Origin: WTFY01 sp026713925
GTDB lineage: Bacteria; Pseudomonadota; Gammaproteobacteria; UBA4575
Direction: 5' to 3'
Length of the DNA stretch: 64,000 bases
Assembly: GCA_963662355.1 (NCBI GenBank)
Contig: OY759361.1
Location: 1,178,001-1,242,000 of the forward strand
Under the pieces are notes generated by a model. The model did no database searches, was not told where the DNA came from, and worked only from the letters and a program-made list of their open reading frames with translations. Positions 23,741 through 31,795 of this stretch are shown one piece after another. A program made the translations under genes and the position numbers. The first letter of the stretch is position 1; each line of letters starts with the position of its first letter.

Positions 23741-25138
23741 ATGTTCATGACGCGACGAAACCTGTTGAAGGGGATGGCATCACTTGCAGCCATGCCGATT
23801 GTTGCTCGCCCTCGATTCGGTCATGCGAGCAAAAGTCTGGAAGTCCTTGAGCCGATGTTTGGTAAAGTTCAGTTACTGCCTACTGCATATCCGGCAACAG
23901 ATGTCTGGGGGTATGGTGGCAAGGTTCCGGGTTCGGAAATCAAGGTCACACAAGGTTCTCGTGTACATCGCCGACTGGTAAACAGCCTGGTGCAGCCGAC
24001 ATCAATTCACTGGCACGGGATCCACATTGACAACCGAATGGATGGGGTACCTGGACTGACGCAGGAAGCGGTCTCACCTGGTGACAGCTTTGATTATGAC
24101 TTCGAAGTACCTGATGCGGGGACGTACTGGTACCATTCCCATGAACGCTCTACTGAACAGGTTGCACGGGGTCTGTATGGTGCACTCATCGTAGAGGAGC
24201 CAACGGCCCTGGATATTGATCGCGAAGAGACTCTGGTTCTTGATGACTGGCTGCTACAGGAAGATGGTCAGTTGTTTCCCGACTTCATGTCCAGGCATGA
24301 CCGCTCCCATGCAGGGCGTAATGGCAATTTCATTACTACCAATGGTCAGTCCGATTTCATTTTGCCTGCTCGCCAGCATGAACGATTTAGGCTTCGCCTG
24401 ATCAACGCAGCGAATGCCCGAATCTTTCCCCTGGCACTGGTCGGCCTTCGAGGCTGGACTGTGGCGCTCGACGGGATGCCGCTTGAAATGCCTGAACCAG
24501 TGGCCGACATGTTTTTCCTGGCACCGGCCCAGCGGGTTGACCTGATAGTCGATGTCACTGCAGAACCAGGTGATACAGCCTACCTTGCACGTCTCGAAAA
24601 CAAGCAGGCCCACGCACAGGTCAGGATCCCGGTTGAGGGTATTGCCAGTACCGCCCTGCGATCCCAGCCACAAGCCCTTCCGCCTAACCCACAGCCTGTG
24701 CCCCATCGTCTTTCCGGGGCTGTGAAAGCCAAGCTTGTCATGGAGGGTGGCGCAATGGGCGCGATGCGCAATGCCATCCTGAATGGAAAACGCAAGTCGT
24801 TTCGCCAGCTTGCCCGGGCCAACCAGTTCTGGGCACTCAACGGTGTGGCAGGGTCTACTGAAGAACCTCTGGTAGAGGTGGCACGCGGTGAAACCGTACG
24901 ACTTACAATTGAGAATGAAACGGTGTTCCCGCACGGGATGCACCTTCACGGCCAGCATTTCTGTGAGATTGATGGGAATGACAGGATAGGGCCCATGCGC
25001 GATACACTTCTGGTGTTTAGGGGAGAGGCGCGTGAAATTGCCTTCGTTGCAGACAATCCGGGCAGCTGGCTGTTCCACTGCCACACGCTTTCACATCAAG
25101 ATTCGGGCATGAAGACGTGGATCAAGGTTCGGTCATGA
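23741..25138 (+). CDS. Multicopper oxidase, Tat-exported (CueO/CopA-like)
   Basis: 465 residues from ATG 23741 (another ATG lies two codons later). The N-terminus MTRRNLLKGMASLAAMPIVA is a twin-arginine signal, so the folded, copper-loaded enzyme is exported. Copper motifs: SIHWHGIHIDNRMDGVPG and YWYHSHERSTEQ in the first cupredoxin domain; FPHGMHLHGQHF and WLFHCHTLSHQDSGM in the last, the latter giving the HCHxxxHxxxxM type-1/type-3 site. It couples oxidation of Cu(I), phenols or other donors to oxygen reduction. The stop overlaps the start of the cytochrome c gene (ATGA), so the two are translated together, hinting at electron transfer between them. Confidence 0.9.
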   Translation: MFMTRRNLLKGMASLAAMPIVARPRFGHASKSLEVLEPMFGKVQLLPTAYPATDVWGYGGKVPGSEIKVTQGSRVHRRLVNSLVQPTSIHWHGIHIDNRMDGVPGLTQEAVSPGDSFDYDFEVPDAGTYWYHSHERSTEQVARGLYGALIVEEPTALDIDREETLVLDDWLLQEDGQLFPDFMSRHDRSHAGRNGNFITTNGQSDFILPARQHERFRLRLINAANARIFPLALVGLRGWTVALDGMPLEMPEPVADMFFLAPAQRVDLIVDVTAEPGDTAYLARLENKQAHAQVRIPVEGIASTALRSQPQALPPNPQPVPHRLSGAVKAKLVMEGGAMGAMRNAILNGKRKSFRQLARANQFWALNGVAGSTEEPLVEVARGETVRLTIENETVFPHGMHLHGQHFCEIDGNDRIGPMRDTLLVFRGEAREIAFVADNPGSWLFHCHTLSHQDSGMKTWIKVRS

Positions 25139-25614
25139 GGTGGGGCGTTCTGTCTGCCAGTATTGCAGTTCTTACTGGATTTGCTCTTGTGATGAACAGC
25201 CATCTGGATGCACGCCTAGCGGTACCCGTACAGCCAGAAATCGTGAACATCAGAACTGGCGAAATTCTCTATGCCAAAAATTGTGCTTCCTGTCACGGAG
25301 TCCGTTTGGAGGGTCAGAAGGAATGGCGCAAAGAGGGTACGGGAGGGGTGTTTCCAGCACCCCCTCACGATGAGACAGGTCATACCTGGCATCATGGGGA
25401 TGGGTTACTGTTTACGTACACCAAGTATGGTGGCAAAGCTACGTTCGCTGCACGGGGAATCAAGAATGTCAAAAGTGGCATGCCGGGGTTCGGCCAAGTG
25501 CTCAGCGATCAGGAGATCTGGGATATCCTGGCGTTTATCAAATCGACTTGGTCGGAACGTGTGCGCAAGCTGCAGGCAGCGCGTACCAAATCTGAGCAAG
25601 TGAACTCCCCATAA
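25135..25614 (+). CDS. Class I cytochrome c, periplasmic
   Basis: 159 residues from ATG 25135, overlapping the multicopper oxidase stop. A hydrophobic N-terminal segment (VLSASIAVLTGFALVM) acts as signal or anchor. One haem site CASCHG sits in YAKNCASCHGVRLEG, with a later KSGMPGFGQVLSDQEIW giving the distal Met ligand and the helix that closes the fold. Such short cytochromes next to multicopper oxidases can pass electrons to or from the oxidase. Full length and apparently intact. Confidence 0.85.
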   Translation: MRWGVLSASIAVLTGFALVMNSHLDARLAVPVQPEIVNIRTGEILYAKNCASCHGVRLEGQKEWRKEGTGGVFPAPPHDETGHTWHHGDGLLFTYTKYGGKATFAARGIKNVKSGMPGFGQVLSDQEIWDILAFIKSTWSERVRKLQAARTKSEQVNSP

Positions 25615-25853
25615 AGACCACCAAAAAAGTTGTTTCTTGTATTAAGAAGTAACGCGAACTGCACCAATGAAGTGGGCCTGCCCATTCTTAGCCGCCACGA
25701 TGTGATGCTGAAGGAATATTTCATTTCCCACTCCGGGGAATCGTCAGCTGCTTTGGTGACCCATGTATCAAGTTGTGGGGGAAGGCATTGCAGTAGGAGG
25801 CTACTTTGGAGCGCGGCAATCACCTTGCGTATTCAGTCAAGCATAAAGCAGAA

Positions 25854-26363
25854 TTATTTGTGACTGCATTCCATTTCGTTCACACGCAAATAATTCGTTA
25901 TAAACTTGTCTAGCTGTAGAGTGACGGTGTTTAGAATATGTTTGCCATTCCCGTCATGCATTCCCACACTTCCAGTGTTCCACACGGTAACGAACCCACC
26001 GATCCCAAACCCCATGTCATTGACATACCGGTTCAGGCTCAGGCTTGGTCCAAAGAAATCGCCAGAATCAGACAAGTTTACGTTGACACTGAGATACTGA
26101 CTCGCATTGGCATTGTAAAGATGTGCCGCACGTAGGCGAGCTTCAACTTCATTTTCGATAACTTCATCAGCCAGCCCTATTTTTCGAGACAGACGTTCCT
26201 TGACTGGTTCAACGATGAAATTCATTGGAGCGCATAAGGCAAATAGATTTCTGTGAGTCAAGTCCATAGGGTCGTCAGCTTGAGCCCCGAACGTCAGGGA
26301 TAATAATCCTGCAAGCAGTGTTGATCTTGCATTACTTGGGATCTTAACTTGAAAAGGCTTCAT
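25854..26363 (-). CDS. Exported hypothetical protein
   Basis: 169 residues, ATG 26361-26363. Signal peptide ARSTLLAGLLSLTFGAQA. The mature protein has a helical first half (VKERLSRKIGLADEVIENEV EARLRAAHLY) and a strand-rich second half (YLSVNVNLSDSGDFFG, NRYVNDMGFGIGGFVTVWNT), with Cys in LCAPMNF and MECSHK. It faces the copper genes convergently. No family recognised. Confidence 0.5.
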   Translation of the reverse strand: MKPFQVKIPSNARSTLLAGLLSLTFGAQADDPMDLTHRNLFALCAPMNFIVEPVKERLSRKIGLADEVIENEVEARLRAAHLYNANASQYLSVNVNLSDSGDFFGPSLSLNRYVNDMGFGIGGFVTVWNTGSVGMHDGNGKHILNTVTLQLDKFITNYLRVNEMECSHK

Positions 26364-26508
26364 TTCTGTAATGATGGACAGGCATGGGGGAGTGTAAGTT
26401 TTAAGTTATGCACCGTGGTCAGTTATGACGAGTGAAACAGATATGTATAGCTGAAACACAAACCAATTGTGTCACATTCAGAAAGGACGATATTTCACGT
26501 GAACAGTT

Positions 26509-26976
26509 TTAAACAAGCGCATCAGGCAAGGCAGCCAGTGCTTTATCGATTGAGACAATTGGTAGACCAGCCTTGATCCATCCAGGACCAAAGCGAGAAC
26601 CAAACATGCCCTCGGAGACATCGATGAAGCGATTGTAGCCAGCGAGCCGCAAGGCACGCGCTACAGATGCGGATCGACCACCTGTCGCACAGATCAGGGC
26701 AATTGGACGGTTTTCTGCCAGCTCAAGAACAATACCCAGACGTTTGGGAAACCGTCTGTCGTGCATGCTGACTGGCCAAGCGCCATGTGCGACGCCAGTT
26801 TCATGCCATTCCTCCTGTGAACGGATGTCCAGTAACCTTATTTGATCTTCCAATATCGCTTCATATGTCTGCTGTACAGTCCAGATGCTTTGGTTTTGTG
26901 ACAGAGCTGGAGTTGCAATCTGCAGGGCCGGTACTGCAGCCAATAGAGTAAGTAACTGACGACGTTTGTGGTTCAC
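26509..26976 (-). CDS. Periplasmic rhodanese-like sulfurtransferase
   Basis: 155 residues from GTG 26974-26976, chosen because AAGGAGAT lies 6-9 nt before it and the product then opens with a signal sequence (NHKRRQLLTLLAAVPALQIATPALS); the longer open frame joins it by chance to a different gene remnant upstream. The rhodanese domain has LLDIRSQEEWHETGVAHGAW and the active-site loop ICATGGRSASVARAL with the catalytic Cys, then GMFGSRFGPGWIKAGLP. Export suggests a role in periplasmic sulfur or metal chemistry. Complete. Confidence 0.75.
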   Translation of the reverse strand: MNHKRRQLLTLLAAVPALQIATPALSQNQSIWTVQQTYEAILEDQIRLLDIRSQEEWHETGVAHGAWPVSMHDRRFPKRLGIVLELAENRPIALICATGGRSASVARALRLAGYNRFIDVSEGMFGSRFGPGWIKAGLPIVSIDKALAALPDALV

Positions 26977-27030
26977 TCGAATATCTCCTTGAATTTCGTT
27001 GTCGTGTAACCTTGACCACTTGCCTGAGCA

Positions 27031-27168
27031 GTAAACAACAGAAATAATAGTGTGCTGCGGCTGTAGTATAGTTTCACACAGTTGCTTTGGATATAGACAC
27101 TTGTAGCCTGTATCCTTGACTGCCCCATAGTAAAAATTGAACCCATCAATATAAATCGCCGTACGCAT
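27031..27168 (-). pseudogene. Truncated NYN-domain (LabA/PIN-like) gene fragment
   Basis: The first 46 codons from ATG 27166-27168 read MRTAIYIDGFNFYYGAVKDT, then KCLYPKQLCETIL, the conserved start of NYN-domain ribonuclease-like proteins, including the Asp of YIDGFN. Similarity ends abruptly near 27031, and the frame continues by chance into the rhodanese gene. The catalytic Asp residues of the rest of the domain are absent, so it cannot be functional. Confidence 0.6.
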
Positions 27169-27431
27169 TTTACACCTTTAGAAAAGCAAAGGGCCTTACT
27201 GCGTGAGTACATCAGCGCGACGATTGCATAGGAAGGATTGCCCAAGGTCTTTGATAAATCCAGTAAAAGCCTCATGCGCAGGATCGGGCCGAAAGGGAGT
27301 CCTCCAGTTGAATTCGCGGTTTCCGGAACATCGCCAACCGGGAGAAACGGTAACCATGCAGCACCATCCGGTCAATCAGCATCGACATCGCATGCCGCAC
27401 GACAGCAGGCTGATCGAGTTCAGGAGGTGAC

Positions 27432-28295
27432 ATGGGTTTTGTCGTCGACGTCGTCCTGCCGCTCGCGCTCGCCTTCATCATGCTGGCGCTCGGCCTGGGG
27501 CTCACCTTTGACGACTTCGCCCGCGTGGCACGCCGCCCGCGCGACTTCACGGTCGGTGCCATGTCGCAGATCATCGTGCTGCCGGTGGTCGCTTTCATCC
27601 TCGCCAGCATCTGGCCGATCGCACCGGAACTCGCCCTCGGGCTGATGATCATCGCCGCCGCTCCGGGCGGGGTGACCTCCAACCTCCTGACGGCATTCGC
27701 GCGCGGCGATGTTGCGCTGTCAATCTCGCTGACCGCGGTGATCAGCCTGTTGAGCGTGGTCACCATCCCGCTTGTCATGGTCTTCGCCTATGGCCATTTC
27801 ATCGGCGAGCAAGCGGCGAAGGACCTCTCGGTTGCCGACACGGCGATCAGCGTCTTCCTGATCGTCACCGTCCCTGTCCTGATCGGCCTGATCGTTCGCC
27901 GTTTTGCCGAGGGCTTCGCGTTGCGGGTCGAGCCTGTGGCCCGCACTGTATCGGCCGTGTTGTTCGTCCTCGTTCTTGCGGCCTCCATCTACCAAGTACG
28001 AAGCAATATCGTGCCCTATTTCGCCCAGGCCGGGCTGGTGACCCTTGTCCTGAACTTGCTGATGATGGCGATTGCCTACTCGCTGGCCAGGATATTTGCA
28101 ACCGGCCCGAGCCAGCGGATTGCGATCGCGGTCGAATGCGGGCTTCAGAACGGGACGCTTGCGATCGCGGTTGCGGTACTTCTTTTCGGCGGCGGGCTTG
28201 CGACGGTACCGGCTGTGACCTACAGCCTGATCATGTTCGCAACCGCGCTGGTCTATGTCGCGGTGCTGCGGCGCAGCCGGGGCGGAGCCTCCTGA
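27432..28295 (+). CDS. BASS-family (bile acid:sodium symporter-like) transporter
   Basis: 287 residues with CAGGAGGTGAC before the ATG. Nine or so hydrophobic segments span the length. Family landmarks are LALGLGLTFDDFARVARRPR, LGLMIIAAAPGGVTSNLLTAFARGD (the first crossover motif) and VECGLQNGTLAIAVAVLLFG (the second), which form the sodium and substrate site. It should import an organic anion with sodium across the inner membrane; the substrate is not predictable. The gene is visibly richer in G and C, especially at third positions, than its neighbours, suggesting recent transfer. Confidence 0.85.
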   Translation: MGFVVDVVLPLALAFIMLALGLGLTFDDFARVARRPRDFTVGAMSQIIVLPVVAFILASIWPIAPELALGLMIIAAAPGGVTSNLLTAFARGDVALSISLTAVISLLSVVTIPLVMVFAYGHFIGEQAAKDLSVADTAISVFLIVTVPVLIGLIVRRFAEGFALRVEPVARTVSAVLFVLVLAASIYQVRSNIVPYFAQAGLVTLVLNLLMMAIAYSLARIFATGPSQRIAIAVECGLQNGTLAIAVAVLLFGGGLATVPAVTYSLIMFATALVYVAVLRRSRGGAS

Positions 28296-28473
28296 CGCAT
28301 GCGGAATTCCCTTGTCCTGCCCAAGCCGCAGGATTATACCCCTTAATGTCTTTTTCCTGTCTTTACTGGACAGGCAGGCAGGATCGATACCTGCAGACAG
28401 CCTCGGCATATTCCTGTGCACCATGCAGCGAATCCTTTCAACCATGAGGGTACACGATTTCCTGGAATTTGAG

Positions 28474-28506
28474 GTTCCCTCCGGATGCCATAATGTGTAC
28501 CCTATG
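28474..28506 (+). promoter_or_regulatory. Promoter-like sequence shared with the lepB upstream region
   Basis: 33 nt matching 38062-38094 at 27 positions, including an identical ATGTGTACCCTATG core. It has a CATAAT -10-like box at 28489-28494 with TTGAGG at 28469-28474, a short 14-nt spacing. It lies about 120 nt before thrS. The sharing is seen; promoter function is inferred. Confidence 0.4.
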
Positions 28507-28625
28507 TGCCCGTAAAATCCTGTAACTCATGGGTCAGGAAATACACAAACAGCATCCGATCTGGTGTTGAAAACACATTTTGCAAACATGTGGCCCCTGG
28601 TATAGGCCACCACTGGAGAACCTAC

Positions 28626-30536
28626 ATGCCGACCATTACCCTGCCTGACGGCACCCGGAAAACCTACACGGACCCTGTCACCGTCCAGCAGGTGGCGGAA
28701 TCCGTCGGCCCCGGGCTGGCCAAGGCGACCATCGCAGGACGCATCAACGGGCAACTGGCCGATGCCTGTGTGAGCATCACCGAGGATGCCAGTGTCGAGA
28801 TCGTCACCAGCAAGGACCCGGACGGTGTCGATATCATCCGCCATTCCTTTGCGCACCTCATGGGCCATGCGATCAAGCAGCTGTATCCGACGGCCAAGAT
28901 GGCGATCGGGCCGGTCATCGAAAACGGCTTTTACTACGACGTCGACTATGAGCGCCCGTTCACCCCGGAGGACCTGGAGGCGATCGAGCAGCGCATGTAT
29001 GAGCTGATCGTGCTGGATTACGATGTTGTCCGGGAAGTGGTCAGCCGGGCCCAGGCGGTCAGCACGTTTGCAGACCGCGATGAGGGCTACAAGGTCGAGA
29101 TCGCATCCGAGATTCCTGACGATGAGATTATCGCACTCTACCACCACCAGGAATACACCGACATGTGCCGCGGGCCGCACGTACCGAACACGCGCCACCT
29201 CAGGGCATTCAAGCTGACCCGGCTGGCGGGTTCCTACTGGCGCGGGGACTCCCGCAACAAGATGCTGCAGCGCATCTATGGCACGGCGTGGGCGGACAAG
29301 AAACAGCTCAGGCACCATCTGGAGCAGCTTGAGGAAGCCCGCAAGCGCGACCACCGCAAGCTTGGGAAGCAGATGGACCTGTTCCATTTTCAGGACGAAG
29401 CGCCGGGCATGGTGTTCTGGCATGAACGCGGGCTGATCCTGTATCAGCAGGTGGAATCCTACATCCGTGACAAGATCCGTGCGTACGGCTACCAGGAGGT
29501 GTCGACCCCGCAGATCCTCGACCGCAAGCTGTGGGAAAAGTCGGGGCACTGGGACAAGTTCGGCAGCATGATATTCGCAACGCAGTCCGAGAACCGTGAA
29601 TACGCGATCAAGCCCATGAACTGCCCCGGGCATGTACAGATCTACAACCAGGGCCTGAAAAGCTACCGGGACCTGCCGCTCAAGCTCTCGGAGTTCGGCC
29701 TGGTGCATCGCAACGAGCCTTCCGGAACCCTGCACGGCCTGCTGCGGGGCAGGCGGTTCGTGCAGGACGATGCGCATATTTTCTGCACCCGGGCACAGCT
29801 GGCACGTGAAGTGCGTGAGCTGATCCAGCTGACGTTCGATGTCTACAGGGACTTCGGCTTTGAAAACATCGAGCTGGCCCTGTCGACCCGCCCGGAACAA
29901 AGGGTGGGCGAGGACAGCCTGTGGGACGAGGCCGAGGAAGCGCTCCAGCGGGTGCTGGAGGATCAGGATCTGGAGTACAAGCTGCAGCCGGGCGAAGGGG
30001 CGTTTTATGGCCCCAAGATCGAGTTCACGCTGCGCGACAGCATCGGGCGGGTGTGGCAGTGCGGTACGATCCAGGTGGACTTCTCCATGCCGGGGCGCCT
30101 CGATGCAACCTATGTGGCCGAAGATGGCTCCCGCCAGGTGCCGGTCATGATCCACCGGGCGATCCTGGGTTCGCTCGAACGTTTCATCGGGATTTTGATC
30201 GAGAATTATGCGGGGGACCTGCCTTTTTGGCTGGCTCCGGTGCAGGCAGTATTGCTCAATATTACGGACCAGCAGGCAGATTATGTCGATTCCATGCAAG
30301 AAATGCTTAAAAATCAAGGATTCAGGGTCATTTCAGACTTGAGAAATGAAAAAATTGGCTTTAAGATTCGTGAGCATACGCTTGCCCACATCCCGTTTAT
30401 GCTGGTGGCAGGCAATCGTGAAGTGAACGCAAATCAACTGGCCGTTCGTACGCGCAGTGGCAAAGACTTGGGATCGATGGACATCAAGGCCGTCGAGGAC
30501 TTGTTTGCGGAACGCAATATGCGTCGCGGTCATTAG
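28626..30536 (+). CDS. thrS: Threonyl-tRNA synthetase
   Basis: 636 residues from ATG 28626 (MPTITLPDGTRKTYTD), chosen because this is the usual start of the TGS domain; the longer frame upstream has no similarity. It charges tRNA-Thr in the cytoplasm. Domains in order: TGS (about 1-60), editing domain with HSFAHLMGHAIKQLYP (HxxxH) and YTDMCRGPHVPNT, class II catalytic core with PMNCPGHVQIYNQ (zinc Cys) and GRVWQCGTIQVDFSMPGRL, and a C-terminal anticodon-binding domain (GFRVISDLRNEKIGFKIREH). First gene of the thrS-infC-rpmI-rplT translation operon; infC follows after 22 nt. Confidence 0.97.
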   Translation: MPTITLPDGTRKTYTDPVTVQQVAESVGPGLAKATIAGRINGQLADACVSITEDASVEIVTSKDPDGVDIIRHSFAHLMGHAIKQLYPTAKMAIGPVIENGFYYDVDYERPFTPEDLEAIEQRMYELIVLDYDVVREVVSRAQAVSTFADRDEGYKVEIASEIPDDEIIALYHHQEYTDMCRGPHVPNTRHLRAFKLTRLAGSYWRGDSRNKMLQRIYGTAWADKKQLRHHLEQLEEARKRDHRKLGKQMDLFHFQDEAPGMVFWHERGLILYQQVESYIRDKIRAYGYQEVSTPQILDRKLWEKSGHWDKFGSMIFATQSENREYAIKPMNCPGHVQIYNQGLKSYRDLPLKLSEFGLVHRNEPSGTLHGLLRGRRFVQDDAHIFCTRAQLAREVRELIQLTFDVYRDFGFENIELALSTRPEQRVGEDSLWDEAEEALQRVLEDQDLEYKLQPGEGAFYGPKIEFTLRDSIGRVWQCGTIQVDFSMPGRLDATYVAEDGSRQVPVMIHRAILGSLERFIGILIENYAGDLPFWLAPVQAVLLNITDQQADYVDSMQEMLKNQGFRVISDLRNEKIGFKIREHTLAHIPFMLVAGNREVNANQLAVRTRSGKDLGSMDIKAVEDLFAERNMRRGH

Positions 30537-30558
30537 CTTTTTTTGAGGAGGACTGGAT

Positions 30559-31080
30559 ATTAGCGTAGGGAAAGTTAACCGTTTGAATGATGAAATTACC
30601 GGCCATGAAGTACGCCTGATCGGACTGGATGGCAAGAACGTAGGCGTAGTGGAAATCAGCAAGGCCCAGCAGATCGCGCAGGATGCAGAGCTTGATCTGG
30701 TAGAAATTGTCCCGAATGCCAAGCCGCCTGTTTGCAGGGTGATGGACTACGGTAAATTCAGATTTCAGCAGAGCAAGAAAGCTCAGGTTGCAAGAAAAAA
30801 ACAAAAACAGATCCACGTAAAGGAAATAAAGTTTCGCCCCAGTACGGAAGAAAGTGATTATCAGGTCAAGCTAAGAAAGATAATCGAGTTCTTGTCGCAT
30901 GGTGATAAAACAAAAGTGACCGTCCGATTCAGGGGGCGGGAACTGATGCATCAGGAATTCGGCGGTGTCTTGCTGGACCGGATAGAAGATGATTTGGAGA
31001 AGTATGGTGAAGTTGAGCAAAGGCCTAAACTGGAGGGCCGCCAGTTGGTGATGGTGTTCAAGCCGTTGCGGAATAAATAG
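30559..31080 (+). CDS. infC: Translation initiation factor IF-3, ATT start codon
   Basis: 173 residues if begun at ATT 30559-30561, which follows GAGGAG by 8 nt and yields ISVGKVNRLNDEITGHEVRL; the only other in-frame candidate is TTG 30583, with no ribosome site. IF3 binds the 30S subunit, keeps subunits apart and proofreads the start codon. Seen: the N-terminal domain, a basic linker (RKKQKQIHVKEIKFRP) and the C-terminal domain (DKTKVTVRFRGRELMHQEFG). An AUU start is known for infC of enterobacteria, where IF3 represses its own translation by rejecting AUU; the same control is likely here. Confidence 0.93.
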   Translation: MSVGKVNRLNDEITGHEVRLIGLDGKNVGVVEISKAQQIAQDAELDLVEIVPNAKPPVCRVMDYGKFRFQQSKKAQVARKKQKQIHVKEIKFRPSTEESDYQVKLRKIIEFLSHGDKTKVTVRFRGRELMHQEFGGVLLDRIEDDLEKYGEVEQRPKLEGRQLVMVFKPLRNK

Positions 31081-31097
31081 TACAGGAACGTATAGAG

Positions 31098-31295
31098 ATG
31101 CCAAAGTTAAAGACAAATCGTGGTGCAGCCAAGCGCTTTAAGAAGACTGCCAAAGGCAATTTCAAGCGCATTCAGTCGCATGCGCGGCACATTCTGACCA
31201 AGAAGAGTGCAAAAAGGAAAAGGCAGTTGCGCGCCGGCGCTGCCATTGCAGAACAGGACGCCAGATCCGTACGGCAGATGCTGCCCTACGCATGA
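31098..31295 (+). CDS. rpmI: 50S ribosomal protein L35
   Basis: 65 residues, normal length, highly basic: MPKLKTNRGAAKRFKKTAKG, then HILTKKSAKRKRQLR. It is part of the large ribosomal subunit. It sits 17 nt after infC and 32 nt before rplT; in related bacteria this pair is repressed by L20 binding the leader RNA. Confidence 0.97.
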   Translation: MPKLKTNRGAAKRFKKTAKGNFKRIQSHARHILTKKSAKRKRQLRAGAAIAEQDARSVRQMLPYA

Positions 31296-31327
31296 AGAAA
31301 CTCGTTTAAGGAACCCGGAGAGAATCG

Positions 31328-31681
31328 ATGCCAAGAGCCAAGCGATCAGTTGTCGCACGTGCCCGACACAAGAAAATACTTGCCAAGGCCAAGGGGTATT
31401 ATGGTGCACGCAAGAACACCTTCCGTGTGGCCAAGCAGGCTGTCATCAAGGCCGGTCAGTACGCGTACCGTGACCGCAGGCAGCGCAAGCGCCAGTTTCG
31501 CTCCCTGTGGATTGTTCGAATCAATGCTGCCGCGAGGCAGTTCGGGTTATCGTACAGCAGGATGATGGACGGGCTGAACAAGGCATCCGTGGAGATTGAC
31601 CGTAAAGTCCTGGCAGACCTGGCAGTGCATGATATCGACACTTTCGGCAAGATTGCTGAAAGGGCGAAGGCAAGCTTATAG
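31328..31681 (+). CDS. rplT: 50S ribosomal protein L20
   Basis: 117 residues, normal length, starting MPRAKRSVVARARHKKILAK. It binds 23S rRNA early in 50S assembly and, in related bacteria, autoregulates rpmI-rplT. Landmarks: KGYYGARKNTFRVAKQAV and RDRRQRKRQFRSLWI. CCCGGAGAGAATCG precedes the ATG. A strong terminator follows 53 nt after its stop. Confidence 0.97.
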   Translation: MPRAKRSVVARARHKKILAKAKGYYGARKNTFRVAKQAVIKAGQYAYRDRRQRKRQFRSLWIVRINAAARQFGLSYSRMMDGLNKASVEIDRKVLADLAVHDIDTFGKIAERAKASL

Positions 31682-31734
31682 GTGAATGCAACCCAAGGTA
31701 ATTGTTGTACGAGACCGCGCAGGTAATATTCGGC

Positions 31735-31767
31735 AAAAAAGGGAAAGGCTTCGCCTTTCCCTTTTTT
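31735..31767 (+). terminator. Rho-independent terminator between rplT and pheS
   Basis: A perfect 15-bp inverted repeat (31735-31749 with 31753-31767) around a TTC loop, with A-run on one side and T-run on the other. It ends the thrS-rplT unit or sets how much transcription reaches pheST. No Phe-rich leader peptide is visible before it, so a pheM-type attenuator is not supported. Confidence 0.9.
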
Positions 31768-31795
31768 GTTTTAACCATGAACCCTGGTGGGATGC

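Noticed and set aside
26509..27168. Novel NYN-rhodanese fusion protein
   Set aside because: The rhodanese has its own ribosome site, start and signal sequence, and the NYN part breaks off after 46 residues without its other catalytic positions.
28506..28625. 40-codon extension upstream of thrS
   Set aside because: It covers the promoter-like region and lacks a ribosome site; ATG 28626 matches the conserved start of the TGS domain.
28527..30317. 596-codon minus-strand open frame opposite thrS
   Set aside because: Antisense shadow of thrS; no motif, and thrS motifs are all present on the plus strand.
31682..31795. Possible pheM-type attenuator before pheS
   Set aside because: There is a strong terminator but no short Phe-rich leader frame before it, so it is better read as the end of the rplT transcript.
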